From Blepharisma japonicum (taxonomy: Eukaryota > Ciliophora > Heterotrichea > Heterotrichida > Blepharismidae): a stretch of DNA of 64,000 bases. The stretch lies in assembly GCA_949751835.1 (NCBI GenBank), contig CATKHK010000006.1, positions 682,001 through 746,000 on the forward strand, read 5' to 3'. The position numbers and the translations under genes are program-made. Below the pieces are notes generated by a model. It did not search any database, was not told where the DNA came from, and worked only from the letters and a program-made list of their open reading frames with translations. Shown in pieces: positions 11,192 through 21,792 of the stretch. The number at the start of each line of letters is the position of its first letter. The first letter of the stretch is position 1.

Positions 11192-11566
11192 CAATTTCAT
11201 CAGTTTCAATATTATCAATTCTATCTTTATTATTCAAATCAAAATCCGAACTATTAAAACTACACCTAGATTCATTCAATTCTTTTCGGGCACTATCTGA
11301 GTCTAAGTATAATAGTTTTTCAAGCGGATTTTGATTTATTTTTTTGGTACTCTTTTTATGAATCCAATCATTTTAATTAAATCAAGCTGGCTTATTCTTA
11401 TTTTTTCAATTTTTCTAATGCTTTAATAAGTGACAATTTTAATTCATTATTTTCTTATATGTTTCTTTGATTAAGTTTCTTTTATATCAAGTAATTCTTT
11501 TGATAATTTGTATGGCTCTTCAATCATGAGTTCCTTATTTTTTGGATTTGCTTTTAATTTCAACTT

Positions 11567-11925
11567 TCCCATAAATTCCTGAAACTGCAACCAAATCTTA
11601 ACTATTGTAAGACCACGACAAAGATTAATAAAGTTATCTTAAATCCCGAATTTCCACATGCCATGATATCATATATAAAGTAGCGTAAAGAAATAGTAAT
11701 TACCTTAAATTCAAAGCCGTCATTTAAGTCATCCATTTTTTGGCCTGTAGAAATTTCCATAAAATTGAAGCAAGTAAAAAGAGTGCATGGATGAAGGAAG
11801 CAATGCGATTTGGGAAATCCCAAAGCTTTAGGTAAGCATACTTATATTGACTACCAGAGATACAAGGATAAAAACGATTTTCTATGCAGGAGCTCAAAGG
11901 AGAGATGAAGTAGAGAGTTAACCAT
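11567..11925 (-). pseudogene. TLC-domain pseudogene
   Basis: It runs from the ATG region through SFIHG-like and FIYD-like parts to the region after His-His, with several frameshifts. Its left end is joined to KB9 by a deletion that removed the TLC 3' end and the KB9 start. It lies 198 bp downstream of KB10. Confidence 0.7.
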
Positions 11926-12122
11926 ACTTTATAATATTAAGTATTTACTTTTTAAGTTTATTTAATAATAAACTGCTTTTATCTTGAAAATTTATAGAAA
12001 TATTTTATATTATGTGGAAATTAATTTGGATAAATTGCTAATTATAAAAATATACTAAATTGAATATGGCAAATTTTTAAGTTAATGCTAAAAAGCAATT
12101 AAATTATCGAATTTTTGATGTA

Positions 12123-13442
12123 TTAAACTTTGGTCATTGTTAATTGTAAAGTGTTCATATCGAATTTATATATTTTGCTATCGCAGTCCATAAAATAGCA
12201 ATTATGATTGAAATAAACTTGGTACGCTGCTCTGCGACCATAGCTTATCTGAGATGTTCCTATAACTTTTCAACTGCTTAATTGATTTGGCTCACTTTCA
12301 TATATATTTTTAGAATCTTCGATTAAAAATATTCGACTTTCTGCTTGAAGCAAGACTTTGAAGGTATATGTTGCAAAGCTGGTATAGAGCTCATTATATA
12401 TATCTTGATTATGATCGTAATAATATAGTTTGCTACTTTGACTGCCAACAAATACAATTCCATAATTTCCTGATAGACATGAAACTTGATTTAGATTTTC
12501 CTTCAAAGAGCAAATTTTATACCACTTATTAGTTGATAGTTCATATTTTGCTGCTTGATTTGATTCATTACCATCTGCATTTCATCCTCCAAATAAATAA
12601 ATAAAACCATTATGATGCACAGAACCCATGTTTGCTGATGGATCTCCATCTGAAAGCAATTTAATAGTACTATCCGGATATAATATAAATGCGGTTCCAG
12701 ATACAGGTCAATTGCCATAGCAAAATATAGATTTATCAGGAAGAAGACACATAGATATATTAAAAGAACCCTGAATATTGCTTTGAAGAATATCTAAACA
12801 CTGCTCAGATTTTGAAAAATTGTTTAAATTTACTCTAACTGAGTTTTTTGTGTTATTCCTAAAAAATACAATTTCATTGGTTTCATTGGTTCTATTGGTT
12901 TCATTGGTTTCATTGGCTTCATTGATTTCATTGATTTCATTGGTTTCAATAGTATCGATTTTATCTTTTTCGTTGATATCAAAATCCGAACTATTAAAAG
13001 TACACCCAAATTCACCCAATTGTTTTTGGGCACTATCTAAATCTAAGCTTAAAAGTTTTTCAACTGGATTTTGATTTATTTTTGGTATTGATTTTATGGA
13101 GTAAATCTTTCTAATTAAATCAGCTTGATTTATTCTTATTTTTTCAATATTTTCTAATGATTTAATAAGTTTCAATTCTAATTCTTCTATTTTCTTATAT
13201 GTTTCTTTAATTAAGTTTTCTTTTATATCAAGCAATTGCTTTGATAATTTGTAAAGCTCTTCAATTATGAGTTCTTTATTTTTTTGATTTACTTTTAATT
13301 TTAAGGGTTCGAGCCTATGCTCTTCAATAGAAGGAGCTTGAATATGCTCATATATATGGATGTTGCAAGAGCAGATGGCAGGATCTGTGCATTTGCAGAA
13401 AACTTTGACTTTATTTTTGCATCCTTGCTTTCAGCACTCCAT
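12123..13442 (-). CDS. KB10: B-box/coiled-coil/kelch protein, intact, 439 aa
   Basis: 440 codons are open with TGA as Trp, the same length as KB8. All B-box-like ligands are present (C3, C8, C16, C18, C26, H29, H33). The coiled coil is followed by an Asn-Glu-Thr/Ala/Ile tract (12880-12955, 9-bp units) and the blades. An extra TGA Trp appears after CYGN. Its neighbours (TLC pseudogene downstream, broken KB11 upstream) repeat the arrangement around KB8, which shows a block duplication. Confidence 0.88.
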
Positions 13443-13713
13443 GATTAATAAATTTATAGATTCAAGAAAATGAAAGATAAAATAAAAGCAATTGTTTCCT
13501 TAACACTTGAGTATAATTTTTCTAGCAATTTTTAAATCTAATTTTTAGATTTAGCAATGATAAACTTTGATTAGTTTGAAAATTTATAATAGATATTTTA
13601 CTTACGTTGAAATCAATTTTGATTAATATCTAATTTTAAAAATATAATAAATTGGATATGACAATTTAGATTTGATGCTAGAAGACAAATTAAATTATTG
13701 GATTTTTAAATTA

Positions 13714-14115
13714 TTAAACATGAATTGTCATTAATTGTGTGAGCTGCTTATATCAAATTTATATATTTTACATTTACAGTCAATAAAATATCAATTATGA
13801 ATGAAATGCACTTAGTATGCTGCTCTAACACTATAGCTAATCTGCAATGTTCCTATAATTTTCAATTGCTTAGTTGATTGATCTCACTTTCATATATATT
13901 TCTGTAGGAATCGATTAAAAATATCCGATTTTCTGCCTGAAACAAGACTTTGCAAGTCTTTACTTTAAAGTTGAAATAAATTTCATTATATATATATCTT
14001 GATTATGATAATATGAATATAATTAGCTACTTTGATAAGCAACAAATAAAATTCCATAATTTCCTGCAAGACAAGAAACATAACTTAGATTTTCCTTCAG
14101 AGGCAAATTTTATAG
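13714..14115 (-). pseudogene. KB11: kelch 3' fragment
   Basis: Only the last blades remain, ending at the KICPL region. It shares with KB7 a missing base in AGAGGCAAA. It marks the right end of the left-hand kelch array; the remaining 70 bp before the next gene show nothing recognisable. Confidence 0.65.
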
Positions 14116-14184
14116 AGCGATGTAAATTTAAAGTCTCTACTTCTGATTGTGCCTACTTTACAGCAATCCAAATAAGAGGATACC

Positions 14185-15814
14185 CTAGGATGAATTGCTC
14201 GCCACTGCCATCATATTAAGCTTCCATTCAATTAGTCTTTTTGTATGCCATTCTCCTCCTTTCTTTACTGCCATCTCAAATGCTATATCAACATTAATAT
14301 TATCTTTCGCTGAAGTCTCATAAAATGGCATATTTCCATTTTTTCTACACCATTCGCTTGCTATTTCATATGATACTTCTCTCTTATTTCCTTTATCAAT
14401 TTTATTTCCTATTACCACAAATGGGAAATTTTCATATGGTTTTTTGTCTGAAATTAATAATATACATCTTCTAAGTTTTTCAAGATAAGCAAAGCTGTTT
14501 CAAGATGTTATATCATATACTAGAATAACACAACAAAACTTTTCGCTAAAAGGTAAATATTGACGTAATAATAATGAAGACGCAGCAATACATATAATAT
14601 TTAACTTTTTATCACCAATAGAAACAGTTTTAGTATTTGTAACATTTCGCTGAGATTTTGGAATTTGCAGATAACTAAATGTTTTAGCAATGTATTGAGT
14701 AATGAGACTATAACTGCCAGAATTTCGTGTTCCACAAATATTTATGTGTAAGTTTATATTTGTGAAAGAAGGAAATTTTCTTGTCAATAGCAATGCAGAT
14801 ATTGAATCCAAATCTATAAACTCTTCACACTTACCCTTTATGCCAATATTTTCAGCAAATCTAATCAATCTAAGATCTGCTTTGCTTTCTTGCATTTTTC
14901 TTATTAAATTCTCTTTCTTCGTGCTAAATTCTTTAATCGTCTGCTTTACCTTATTTTTATATCTACTTTTTGATAGATAATCCCACATAGTAAATTTCAA
15001 TTTCAGAGCATGAGGATTTATTTCTGAAAATCCACATCTTTTGCAACTTGAAATTAGAGGATAATTCTTATCTGAGAATTTATGAAACCAAATACAAGAT
15101 TTAGTAATAAGAAAAAAGTATTTTTGTTTATAGAGCATCTCTTCATCAAACTTTATATTCTCAAAATGTTTTAAGCAATAAAATTTTCATAGCTCTTCAT
15201 TACAAGAAATTTGATATAGCTTTCCGGGAAAATTAATATTTTTGAAAAGATAACAATAGTTTAATGCTCTACTCTACAGCCTCTAAAATCTATAGTCATT
15301 ATTATAGTAGTAATACCTCAAATTAAATATACAAATTTTTATTGACACGAGAAATGGATTTGAGAACTTCCATAGGATCGATAAATTTAAGGATTTCTAA
15401 TCATGCTCGTCTATTTTTATACAGCTTTAAGTTATCTGTTTGAGCCTTATTATCAGGAGTCTTATTATTAAGAGCTTTATTATCAAGATCTTTAGTATCA
15501 GAAGCCTTATTATCAGGAGCTTTATTTTCAGAAGTATAATTTTCATTTGTATCTGAGGAAATTCAATTTTTATTTCACTCACTAAGCCAGAGGTCAATAA
15601 TCCTTTCTTTTTCTGAGTCTAAGAACCAGATATCTATCTCTTCTTTGTTAATACATCTTTTAACTTCAGGAGTATAACAATTTAAATGAAAATAATAAAA
15701 TTTAGCAATTTTTTGAGTTCTAATCATTAAAGCTTCATCTTCTATTATTCCAGAACACTGCTTGCAGGTAGTTCTACGCTGATTGGCTTCTATATAGAAT
15801 AAAGATTTCATCAT
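14185..15814 (-). CDS. PARP-type zinc finger / F-box / Rab-like protein, interrupted by a 115-bp TA-bounded insertion
   Basis: Leaving out 15217-15331, one frame of 505 codons runs from MMKSLFY to TAG with TGA as Trp. Residues about 16-48 look like a PARP-type zinc finger (C-x2-C ... H-x2-C). A low-complexity NKA/DNK linker follows. Residues about 138-175 read as an F-box (FIDPMEVLKSISRVNKNLY, then QISCNEELWKFYC), and the insertion lies precisely inside it. The C-terminal third is Rab-like: VILVYDIT, then GNKID (G4) and ETSAK (G5). The P-loop has lost its Lys (GTRNSGSYS) and the DxxGQ block is absent, so GTP hydrolysis is unlikely. An SCF-type adaptor with a pseudo-GTPase partner domain is a reasonable inference. 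Without excision the F-box is destroyed. Confidence 0.72.
15217..15331. other. TA-bounded insertion in the F-box gene, 115 bp (IES-like)
   Basis: Both ends lie at TATA. Removing 115 bp with one TA joins NKNLY to QISCNEELWK and restores an F-box in frame; left in, it brings several in-frame TAA/TAG. It has no ORF. GT-AG intron borders that keep the frame are absent: the only AG near the end gives 113 nt. The left end, TATAGCTTTC, resembles one end of the 137-bp insertion of KB9 (TATAGTTTC). Confidence 0.7.
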
Positions 15815-15969
15815 TTTATATTTACTGAGTATTTCAAAAATTAGCTGCTTTAAATATTTCTAATCCAAAGAAATTAATTAAGCTTATTTCATAATAGTTG
15901 CCCCTACTATTTATTAATAAATAGAATTCATTATCTGCTAAATCCTACTTATTTTTCATAATAATTGCA

Positions 15970-17527
15970 ATGAAGGAGAAGAAATGTGTCGAGCCAGGCT
16001 GTAAAAATGAAGTTGACTATGCGTGTAAATGCACCTCTCCTGAATCTCTCTTCTGCATATCAGAAGGCATATTAAAAAGAAAATTGCTGATGGGAATCAT
16101 TCATTTGACTCTATTTTTACAGAGCTTAATGAAGAGACAAAGCAAGATGTTTTAGATTTCTTATGAAAGAAGATTCAAAGTATAGAGAGCTAAAGAAGCC
16201 AATTATAGACTCCTTTAATCTGAGTCTGTTTATTTTAAAAAAAGATTTAAAGAATACACTGGAAATTTAGAGACTTATTAAGCTACTATAGAAAATTCGA
16301 TTTTAAGAACTTGCGAAGCTAAAAAAGTATTAAAATCGGACCAAGACTCATTTTTAGAGCTATTGACTTTACAGCCTGAAGAAGCTGTAAACAAAGTAAA
16401 ATCGATGATCTCAGCTGAAAAGTATTGGTAGAAGGGTGCAAAGTTGTTTTATATACACAATGAAACTTAGAAAGTTTAATTGAATCTTTCATTAAATTGG
16501 GATTTCAAGCATATCTCAATATTATACTCTCCTGCAAAGAAGGCAGTATTGAAGCAAATAATGAAATTATAAATTCTGCTGGGATTAATTTAGCAAGCAT
16601 TAAGAATTCGATTTCTTTAAAAGCAAATGAGATCAATCAGACTTTAAAAGAGATTCAAAATTTAATAAGACTAAAAGCAGAGAATGAGAGTGAGACAATA
16701 TTGCTTAATTCTAAAATAAACTCGATTACGAGTGATCTCAACAGTAAACTCAAAAAATAGAAAGCCCATTAAATCTTATGAATATTAATACCTTAAGGCA
16801 TAAAACAGCTGAGTTCTTGAGTAGACCAAATAATCCAGAATTAGAGATGGATTTCAGAGTCAAAATCTTGAAGACTCCAGTGCAAATAGATCAAGACACT
16901 TGCATAACTCAGCTTCCAAATGGCAAGTTATTCTGTTTTGGTAATTTACTACTTTCTAGAATTACAGTATTAGTTGATGTGAATAGTAGAATAGAAGTGC
17001 TGCCATCTGTATCTCCTTGCATGCGCTCATCATGCATCTATTTAAACAACAGCGTCTATTGCTTTGGAGGGGAAGATAATAAAGGTAATTTAACTCTATC
17101 TAGTAGATTTGGATCAAAATCGATGAATTCAATTAAAAAGATTGCCAAAAGCTGATTATCTATGCAATAGTATAATATTTAATGGGAATATTTTGATTTC
17201 TGGATTTTTTAATAGAAATCTCTTGGAATATTCAATTGATAGCAACTCTTTCACAACAATTCCTTATGAGTTTGTATATATCAGAAAAGAAAGATCCTGA
17301 TAAATAAAGAGAGACTGTATTTTGATTGAATGTTACAGTGGGTTCTATGAAAGCGAAATTTGAAGTAACACGAAGTGGAAAAGAAATAGCAGATTCAGCA
17401 ATCAATTATTATACTAATCAAGTGTACTTTTCATATAGCAAAGGAGGAATATACATTGGGATGTGGCAGATCAATGGGATACTTCAAGTTTGATTTGAAT
17501 AAAAAGAGATTGATTAATTTAAAGTAG
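15970..17527 (+). pseudogene. Old, divergent B-box/kelch pseudogene, plus strand
   Basis: A B-box-like start (C6, C11, C19, C21, C29) is followed by coiled-coil pieces and kelch blades (LPNGKLFCFG, then VYCFGGEDN). The frame is broken repeatedly: near 16060, near 16190-16290, by TAG around 16430, and in the last blades after 17155. It is much more diverged from the array copies than they are from each other, so it is an older relative. Coiled-coil and blade pieces of 87 and 125 residues remain open. It faces away from the F-box gene across a 155-bp spacer. Confidence 0.7.
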
Positions 17528-17542
17528 CCATAATATGTTTAG

Positions 17543-18268
17543 TTACTTATCTTTCTTAATTTCCACAAACCAAGGCAAACTTTGTCCTGTTTTGCATCTT
17601 ATTTTGTACTCTCTATATCTTTTCTTCACGATAAAATACATAGTATACGCCCATTTAAACGATTGCATTTCTAATAGAAATCCCATAAGTCTAACTAGCC
17701 AAAAAACGTTCCATGAAGTTACGACTCCATAAGTTATAGGTGGTCCAAGAATAAATCTTCCAATGAAGAAGGCTATGATAAAGACTAATTCAGCAATTAA
17801 ATGGGACTTGGTTTCCTTTTGTCCAGTGCACTTTAGAATTTCTTTTATATGTAAGAATGGATTAGAAACCTCAGCAAAAAAAGTCCCATACATAATTTCA
17901 ATTGTCCCATATGTTCCGGAAACCCCAGTTAATTCTCCAACAATTGTAAGGCCATGATGGAGCATAATAAATTTATCATAGATCCCAAATTTCCACATAC
18001 ACAAGGTATCATATATAAAGTAGCCTAAAGAAATCGCAATTACCGTGATTTCAAAGTCGGAATTTAGGTCTCCCATTCGCCTGCCAGAAGAAATTGCCAT
18101 TGTGGTGGAAACAAGTAAAAAGAGTCCATGGATGAAGGAAACAATGCGATTCCGGAAATCCCAAAGCTCTTTGGTAGGCAAATTTATATTGACTACCAAA
18201 GATACAAGGATAAACACGATTGTCCATACAGGAGCTGAAAGGAGAGCTACGAGTAGAGGATTAACCAT
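17543..18268 (-). CDS. TLC-domain membrane protein, intact, 241 aa
   Basis: This is the only whole TLC gene in the window. TLC (TRAM/LAG1/CLN8) proteins are multi-pass ER or plasma membrane proteins linked to lipid sensing or synthesis; this one is short like the TLCD4/TMEM136 type. Hydrophobic segments lie at about 10-30, 43-60, 74-91, 101-118, 157-176 and 184-212. H47-G48, D87, the H104-H105 pair and E133-S-N-P match conserved TLC positions. A basic tail (KKRYREYK) should be cytosolic. All its Trp codons are TGG. It lies 187 bp downstream of KB12 on the same strand and is the likely source type for the TLC pseudogenes. Lipid substrate unknown. Confidence 0.85.
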   Translation of the reverse strand: MVNPLLVALLSAPVWTIVFILVSLVVNINLPTKELWDFRNRIVSFIHGLFLLVSTTMAISSGRRMGDLNSDFEITVIAISLGYFIYDTLCMWKFGIYDKFIMLHHGLTIVGELTGVSGTYGTIEIMYGTFFAEVSNPFLHIKEILKCTGQKETKSHLIAELVFIIAFFIGRFILGPPITYGVVTSWNVFWLVRLMGFLLEMQSFKWAYTMYFIVKKRYREYKIRCKTGQSLPWFVEIKKDK

Positions 18269-18455
18269 GTTTTATAATAGTAAATATTTAAATTTTAGGT
18301 TAATTTAATAATAAAACTTTGTTTAATTTGAAAATTTATATTTAATGCTTGACTTAGCTGAAATCAATTTGGATTAATTGTAATTATAAACTAAACTGTG
18401 GCAAAGTTTAAAATTTATGCTAAAAAGTAATTAATTTTATGAAATTTTTGATGGA

Positions 18456-19707
18456 TTAAGCCTGGGTCATTGTTAATTGTAAACTGTTGATATCAAATTT
18501 ATATATTTTGCAAGCATCGTCCATAAAATAGCAATTATGATTGAAATAAACTTGATATGCTGCTTTATAGCTAAAGCTAATCTGCGATGTTCCTATAACT
18601 TTTCAATTACTCAGTTGATTTGGCTCACTTTCATATATATTTTTAGAGGATTCTATTAAAAATATTCGACTTTCTGATTGAAGCAAGACTTTGCTTATAT
18701 TTACTGCAAAGTTGAGATAAATCTCATTATAAGTATCTTGATTATGATTGTATGAATATAGTTTACTACTTTGCAAACCAACAAATATAATTCCATAATT
18801 TCCTGCAAGACATGAAACATGAGTTAGATTTTCGTTTAGAGAGCAAATTTTATACCACTTATTAGTTGATAGTTCATATTTTGCAGCTCGATTTCATACA
18901 CCACCTGAAGCATTTCACCCACAAAATAAGTAAATAAATCCATCATGATGCACAGCACCCATGTTTCCTGACGGATCTCCATTTGAAAGCTGTTTAATAG
19001 TGTTATTTGGATATAATATAAATGCGGTTCTGGATATAGGTCAATTGCCATAGCAAAATATAGATTTATCAGGAAGAAGACACATAGAAATATAACTAGG
19101 AAAGCCAATATTGCTTTGGAGAATACCCACTTGCTGCTCAGATTTTGAAAAATCAGCTAATTTTACTCTGACTGAGTTTTTTGTTTTAGCCCTAAAAAAT
19201 ATCTTTTATTAATACAATTTCATCGTTTTCAACAGTATCGATTCTGTCTTTTTTATTATTAAAGCCACACCCAAATTCATCTAATTTTTTTCGGGCACTA
19301 TCTAAATCTAAGCTTAAAAGTTTTTCAACTGGATTTTGATTTATTTTTGGTATTGATTTTATTGAGTAAATCTTTCTAATTAGGTCAGCTTGATTTATTC
19401 TTATTTTTTCAATATTTTCTAATGATTTAATAAGTTTCAATTTTAATTCTTCTATTTTTTTATTTGTTTCTTTGATTAAGTTTACTTTCATATCAAGCAC
19501 TTCTTTTGATAATTTGTAAAGCTCTTCAATTATGAGTTCTTTATTTTTTTGATTTATTTTTAATTTCAAAGGTTCAAACTTGTGCTCTTCAATAGAAGGA
19601 GCTTGAATATGCTCATATATATGGATGTTGCAAGAGTAACTGGCAGGATCTGTGCATTTGCAGAAAACTTTGACTTTATTTTTGCATCCTTGCTTTCAGC
19701 ATTCCAT
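18456..19707 (-). CDS. KB12: kelch-family gene, whole except for a 13-bp TA-bounded insert
   Basis: B-box head, coiled coil and all blades are present. The only break I find is 13 bp at 19202-19214 (TCTTTTATTAATA), at the same site as the 137-bp insertions. Without it the gene is 413 codons in one frame; with it the protein stops at EIVLIKDIF after about 170 residues. A blade reads LFCGW rather than LFGGW. It is paired with the intact TLC gene, so this may be the least disturbed unit. It is either functional after removal of the 13 bp or a young pseudogene. Confidence 0.65.
19202..19214. other. 13-bp TA-bounded insert in KB12 (also 28038-28050 and 30823-30835)
   Basis: The 13 bases equal the first 13 bases of the 137-bp insertion in KB20, up to an internal TA. 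They look like what remains when the rest of that element is removed at the internal TA instead of the outer one. On the coding strand they can also be read as GTATTAATAAAAG, with GT-AG ends. Confidence 0.6.
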
Positions 19708-19954
19708 GATTAATAAATTTATAGATTCAAGATAATTAAAGTAATAATAAAAGCAATTTTATTTTTAGAAATTTAAATATAATTCAATTACTAATTAAAT
19801 TTTCATATTAGTTTGATGGCTAAATCTTTGGATAATAGCACCATAAGATCCCGCTAGTTCAAATAAATTTTAATTGTGAAAATAATATAAATTGAATATG
19901 GAAAAATATTTATTTTGATGATAAAAAGCAATTATAAATAGAAATTTTGAATTA

Positions 19955-21196
19955 TTAAACCTCGGTCATTGTTAATCTATATCTTTCCATATCCCATTTA
20001 TATACTTTATATTCACTGTCCATAAAATAAAAACTATGATTGAAATAAACTGGGTATGCTGCTTGGCGATTCCAGCTAGTAAATGATCCAATTAAATCTC
20101 AACGGGTTGGGTACTCTAAATCACCTTCAAATATATTATAGGAAGACATGATTAAAAATAATTTATTTTCTGCCCGAAGCAAGACTTTGAAAGTATTTAC
20201 TGGTAAGCCCAAATTGTACTCTTCGTAATTATCCCACCCGTATGAATATAGTTTACTACTTTGATAGCCAACAAATATAATTCCATATTTATTTAAAGCA
20301 CATGAAACATGGCATAGAGATTCCTTCAGAGGGCAAATTTTATACCACTTATCAGATGATAGCTCATATTTTGCTGCTTGATTTCATGTACAACCGTCAG
20401 AGTTGAACCCTCCAAATAGGTAAATAAATCCATCACGATATACAGAGCCCATATTTCCTGATGGCTCTCCATCTGAAAGCTGCTTAATAGTGCTATCCGG
20501 ATATAATATAAATGCTGTTCCGGTTGGAGGAAGATTGCCGTAGCAAAATATAGATTTATCAGGAAGAAGACACATAGAAATATAATAAGGCCTATCAATA
20601 TTCCTTTGAAGAATATTTATATGATGTTCAGACTTTGAAAAATCGGTTAAATTTACTCTGACTGAGTTTTTTTTGTTAAAAAATACAATTTCACCCTTTT
20701 CAACAGTATCGATTTTACCTTTTTTGTTGAAATCAAAATCCGAACTATTAAAACTACACCCAAATTCACCCAATTGTTTTCGGGCGCTATCTAAATCTAA
20801 GCTTAAAAGTTTTTCAACTGGATTTCGATTTATTTTTGGTATTGATTTTATTAAGGAAATCTTTCTAATTAGGTCAGCTTGATTTATTCTTATTTTTTCA
20901 ATATTTTTTAGGGCTTTAGTAAGTGACAAATTCAATTCTTGTATTTTCTTATATGTTTCTTTGATTAAGTTTTCTTTTATATCGAGCAATTCTTTTGATA
21001 GCTTCTGCAGATCTTTAACTAGGGCTTCCTTATTTTTTTGATCTATTTTTAATTTCAAGGGATCAAGCCTATGTTCTTTAATAGAAGGAACTTGAACATG
21101 CTCGTACATATGGTTTTTGCAAGAGTAGCTGACAGGATCTGTACATTTGCAGAGAACTTTGACTTTATTTTTACATCCTTGCTTTCAGCACTCCAT
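19955..21196 (-). CDS. KB13: B-box/coiled-coil/kelch protein with a divergent C-terminus, intact, 413 aa
   Basis: 414 codons are open with TGA as Trp. The N-terminal two thirds match the family closely; the loop before the blades is short (VFFNKKNS). The last 120 residues differ strongly: YSYGWDNYEEYNLG replaces the usual YSYxHNQDTYNE, and the end reads MERYRLTMTEV. Since the frame is kept while the blades change, this looks like real functional divergence of the binding face, or conversion from another subfamily. It has no TLC partner directly downstream. Confidence 0.87.
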
Positions 21197-21315
21197 GATT
21201 AATAAATTTATAGATTCAAGAAAATGAAAGCAATAATAAAGCAATTGTATTTTTTAAAAATATTAAATATGTTCCTGTATCCCTCGATAATTCTCGAATA
21301 TTATAAGGCAATGTT

Positions 21316-21603
21316 AAATCCCAAATTTCCACATATACAAGGCCTAACATATAATATATCCTAAAGAAATGACAATTACCGTGATTTCAAAGTCGCCATT
21401 TAGATCTCGCATTCGTCGACCAGTAGAAATTGCCATTGTAGTTGAAACAAGTAAAAAGAGCCTATGGATGAAGAAATCAATGTGTTTTCAGAAATCTCAA
21501 AGCTTTTGGTAGGCAAATTAATATTTGCTACAAGAGATGCAAGGGTAAATACGATTATCCATGCAGGAGATGGATGGAGAGCCATGAATAGAGGATTGGT
21601 CAT
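21316..21603 (-). pseudogene. TLC-domain pseudogene
   Basis: It keeps the first helix region but carries the KSFEISE frameshift after NINLPT, which it shares with copies at 2814, 23450, 27102 and 29887. The His-His half is gone. It lies 190 bp downstream of KB14. Confidence 0.7.
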
Positions 21604-21792
21604 GCTTTAAATAAGTAAATATTTACATTTAGGTTTATAAACTTTGTTTAGTTTGAAAATTATATTAAATATTTAACTTTTATGAAAATCTATTTGGATT
21701 AATTGCTAATTTTGCAAAATATACTGAAATGATTATTTCATAATTTAAATTTTAAAATAAAAGGAAATTAATTATATGAAATTTTTGATGGA

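Larger units (their letters stand above)
10277..11566 (-). pseudogene. KB9: kelch pseudogene carrying two TA-bounded insertions
   Basis: This kelch copy lacks its B-box start; its 5' end is fused directly to TLC sequence at 11567. It also has a deletion of about 100 bp near 10387 in the last blades. It carries two clean insertions, at 10582-10700 and 11055-11191, each flanked by TA. Even without them the copy would be broken by the two deletions. It forms the second broken-kelch/TLC/whole-kelch trio together with the TLC pseudogene and KB10. Confidence 0.75.

Noticed and set aside
15317-15332. A 16-nt GT-AG intron (GTATATTTAATTTGAG) in the F-box gene
   Set aside because: Its length fits heterotrich introns, but removing it still leaves two in-frame TAG codons and does not rebuild the F-box, whereas the 115-bp TA-bounded removal does.
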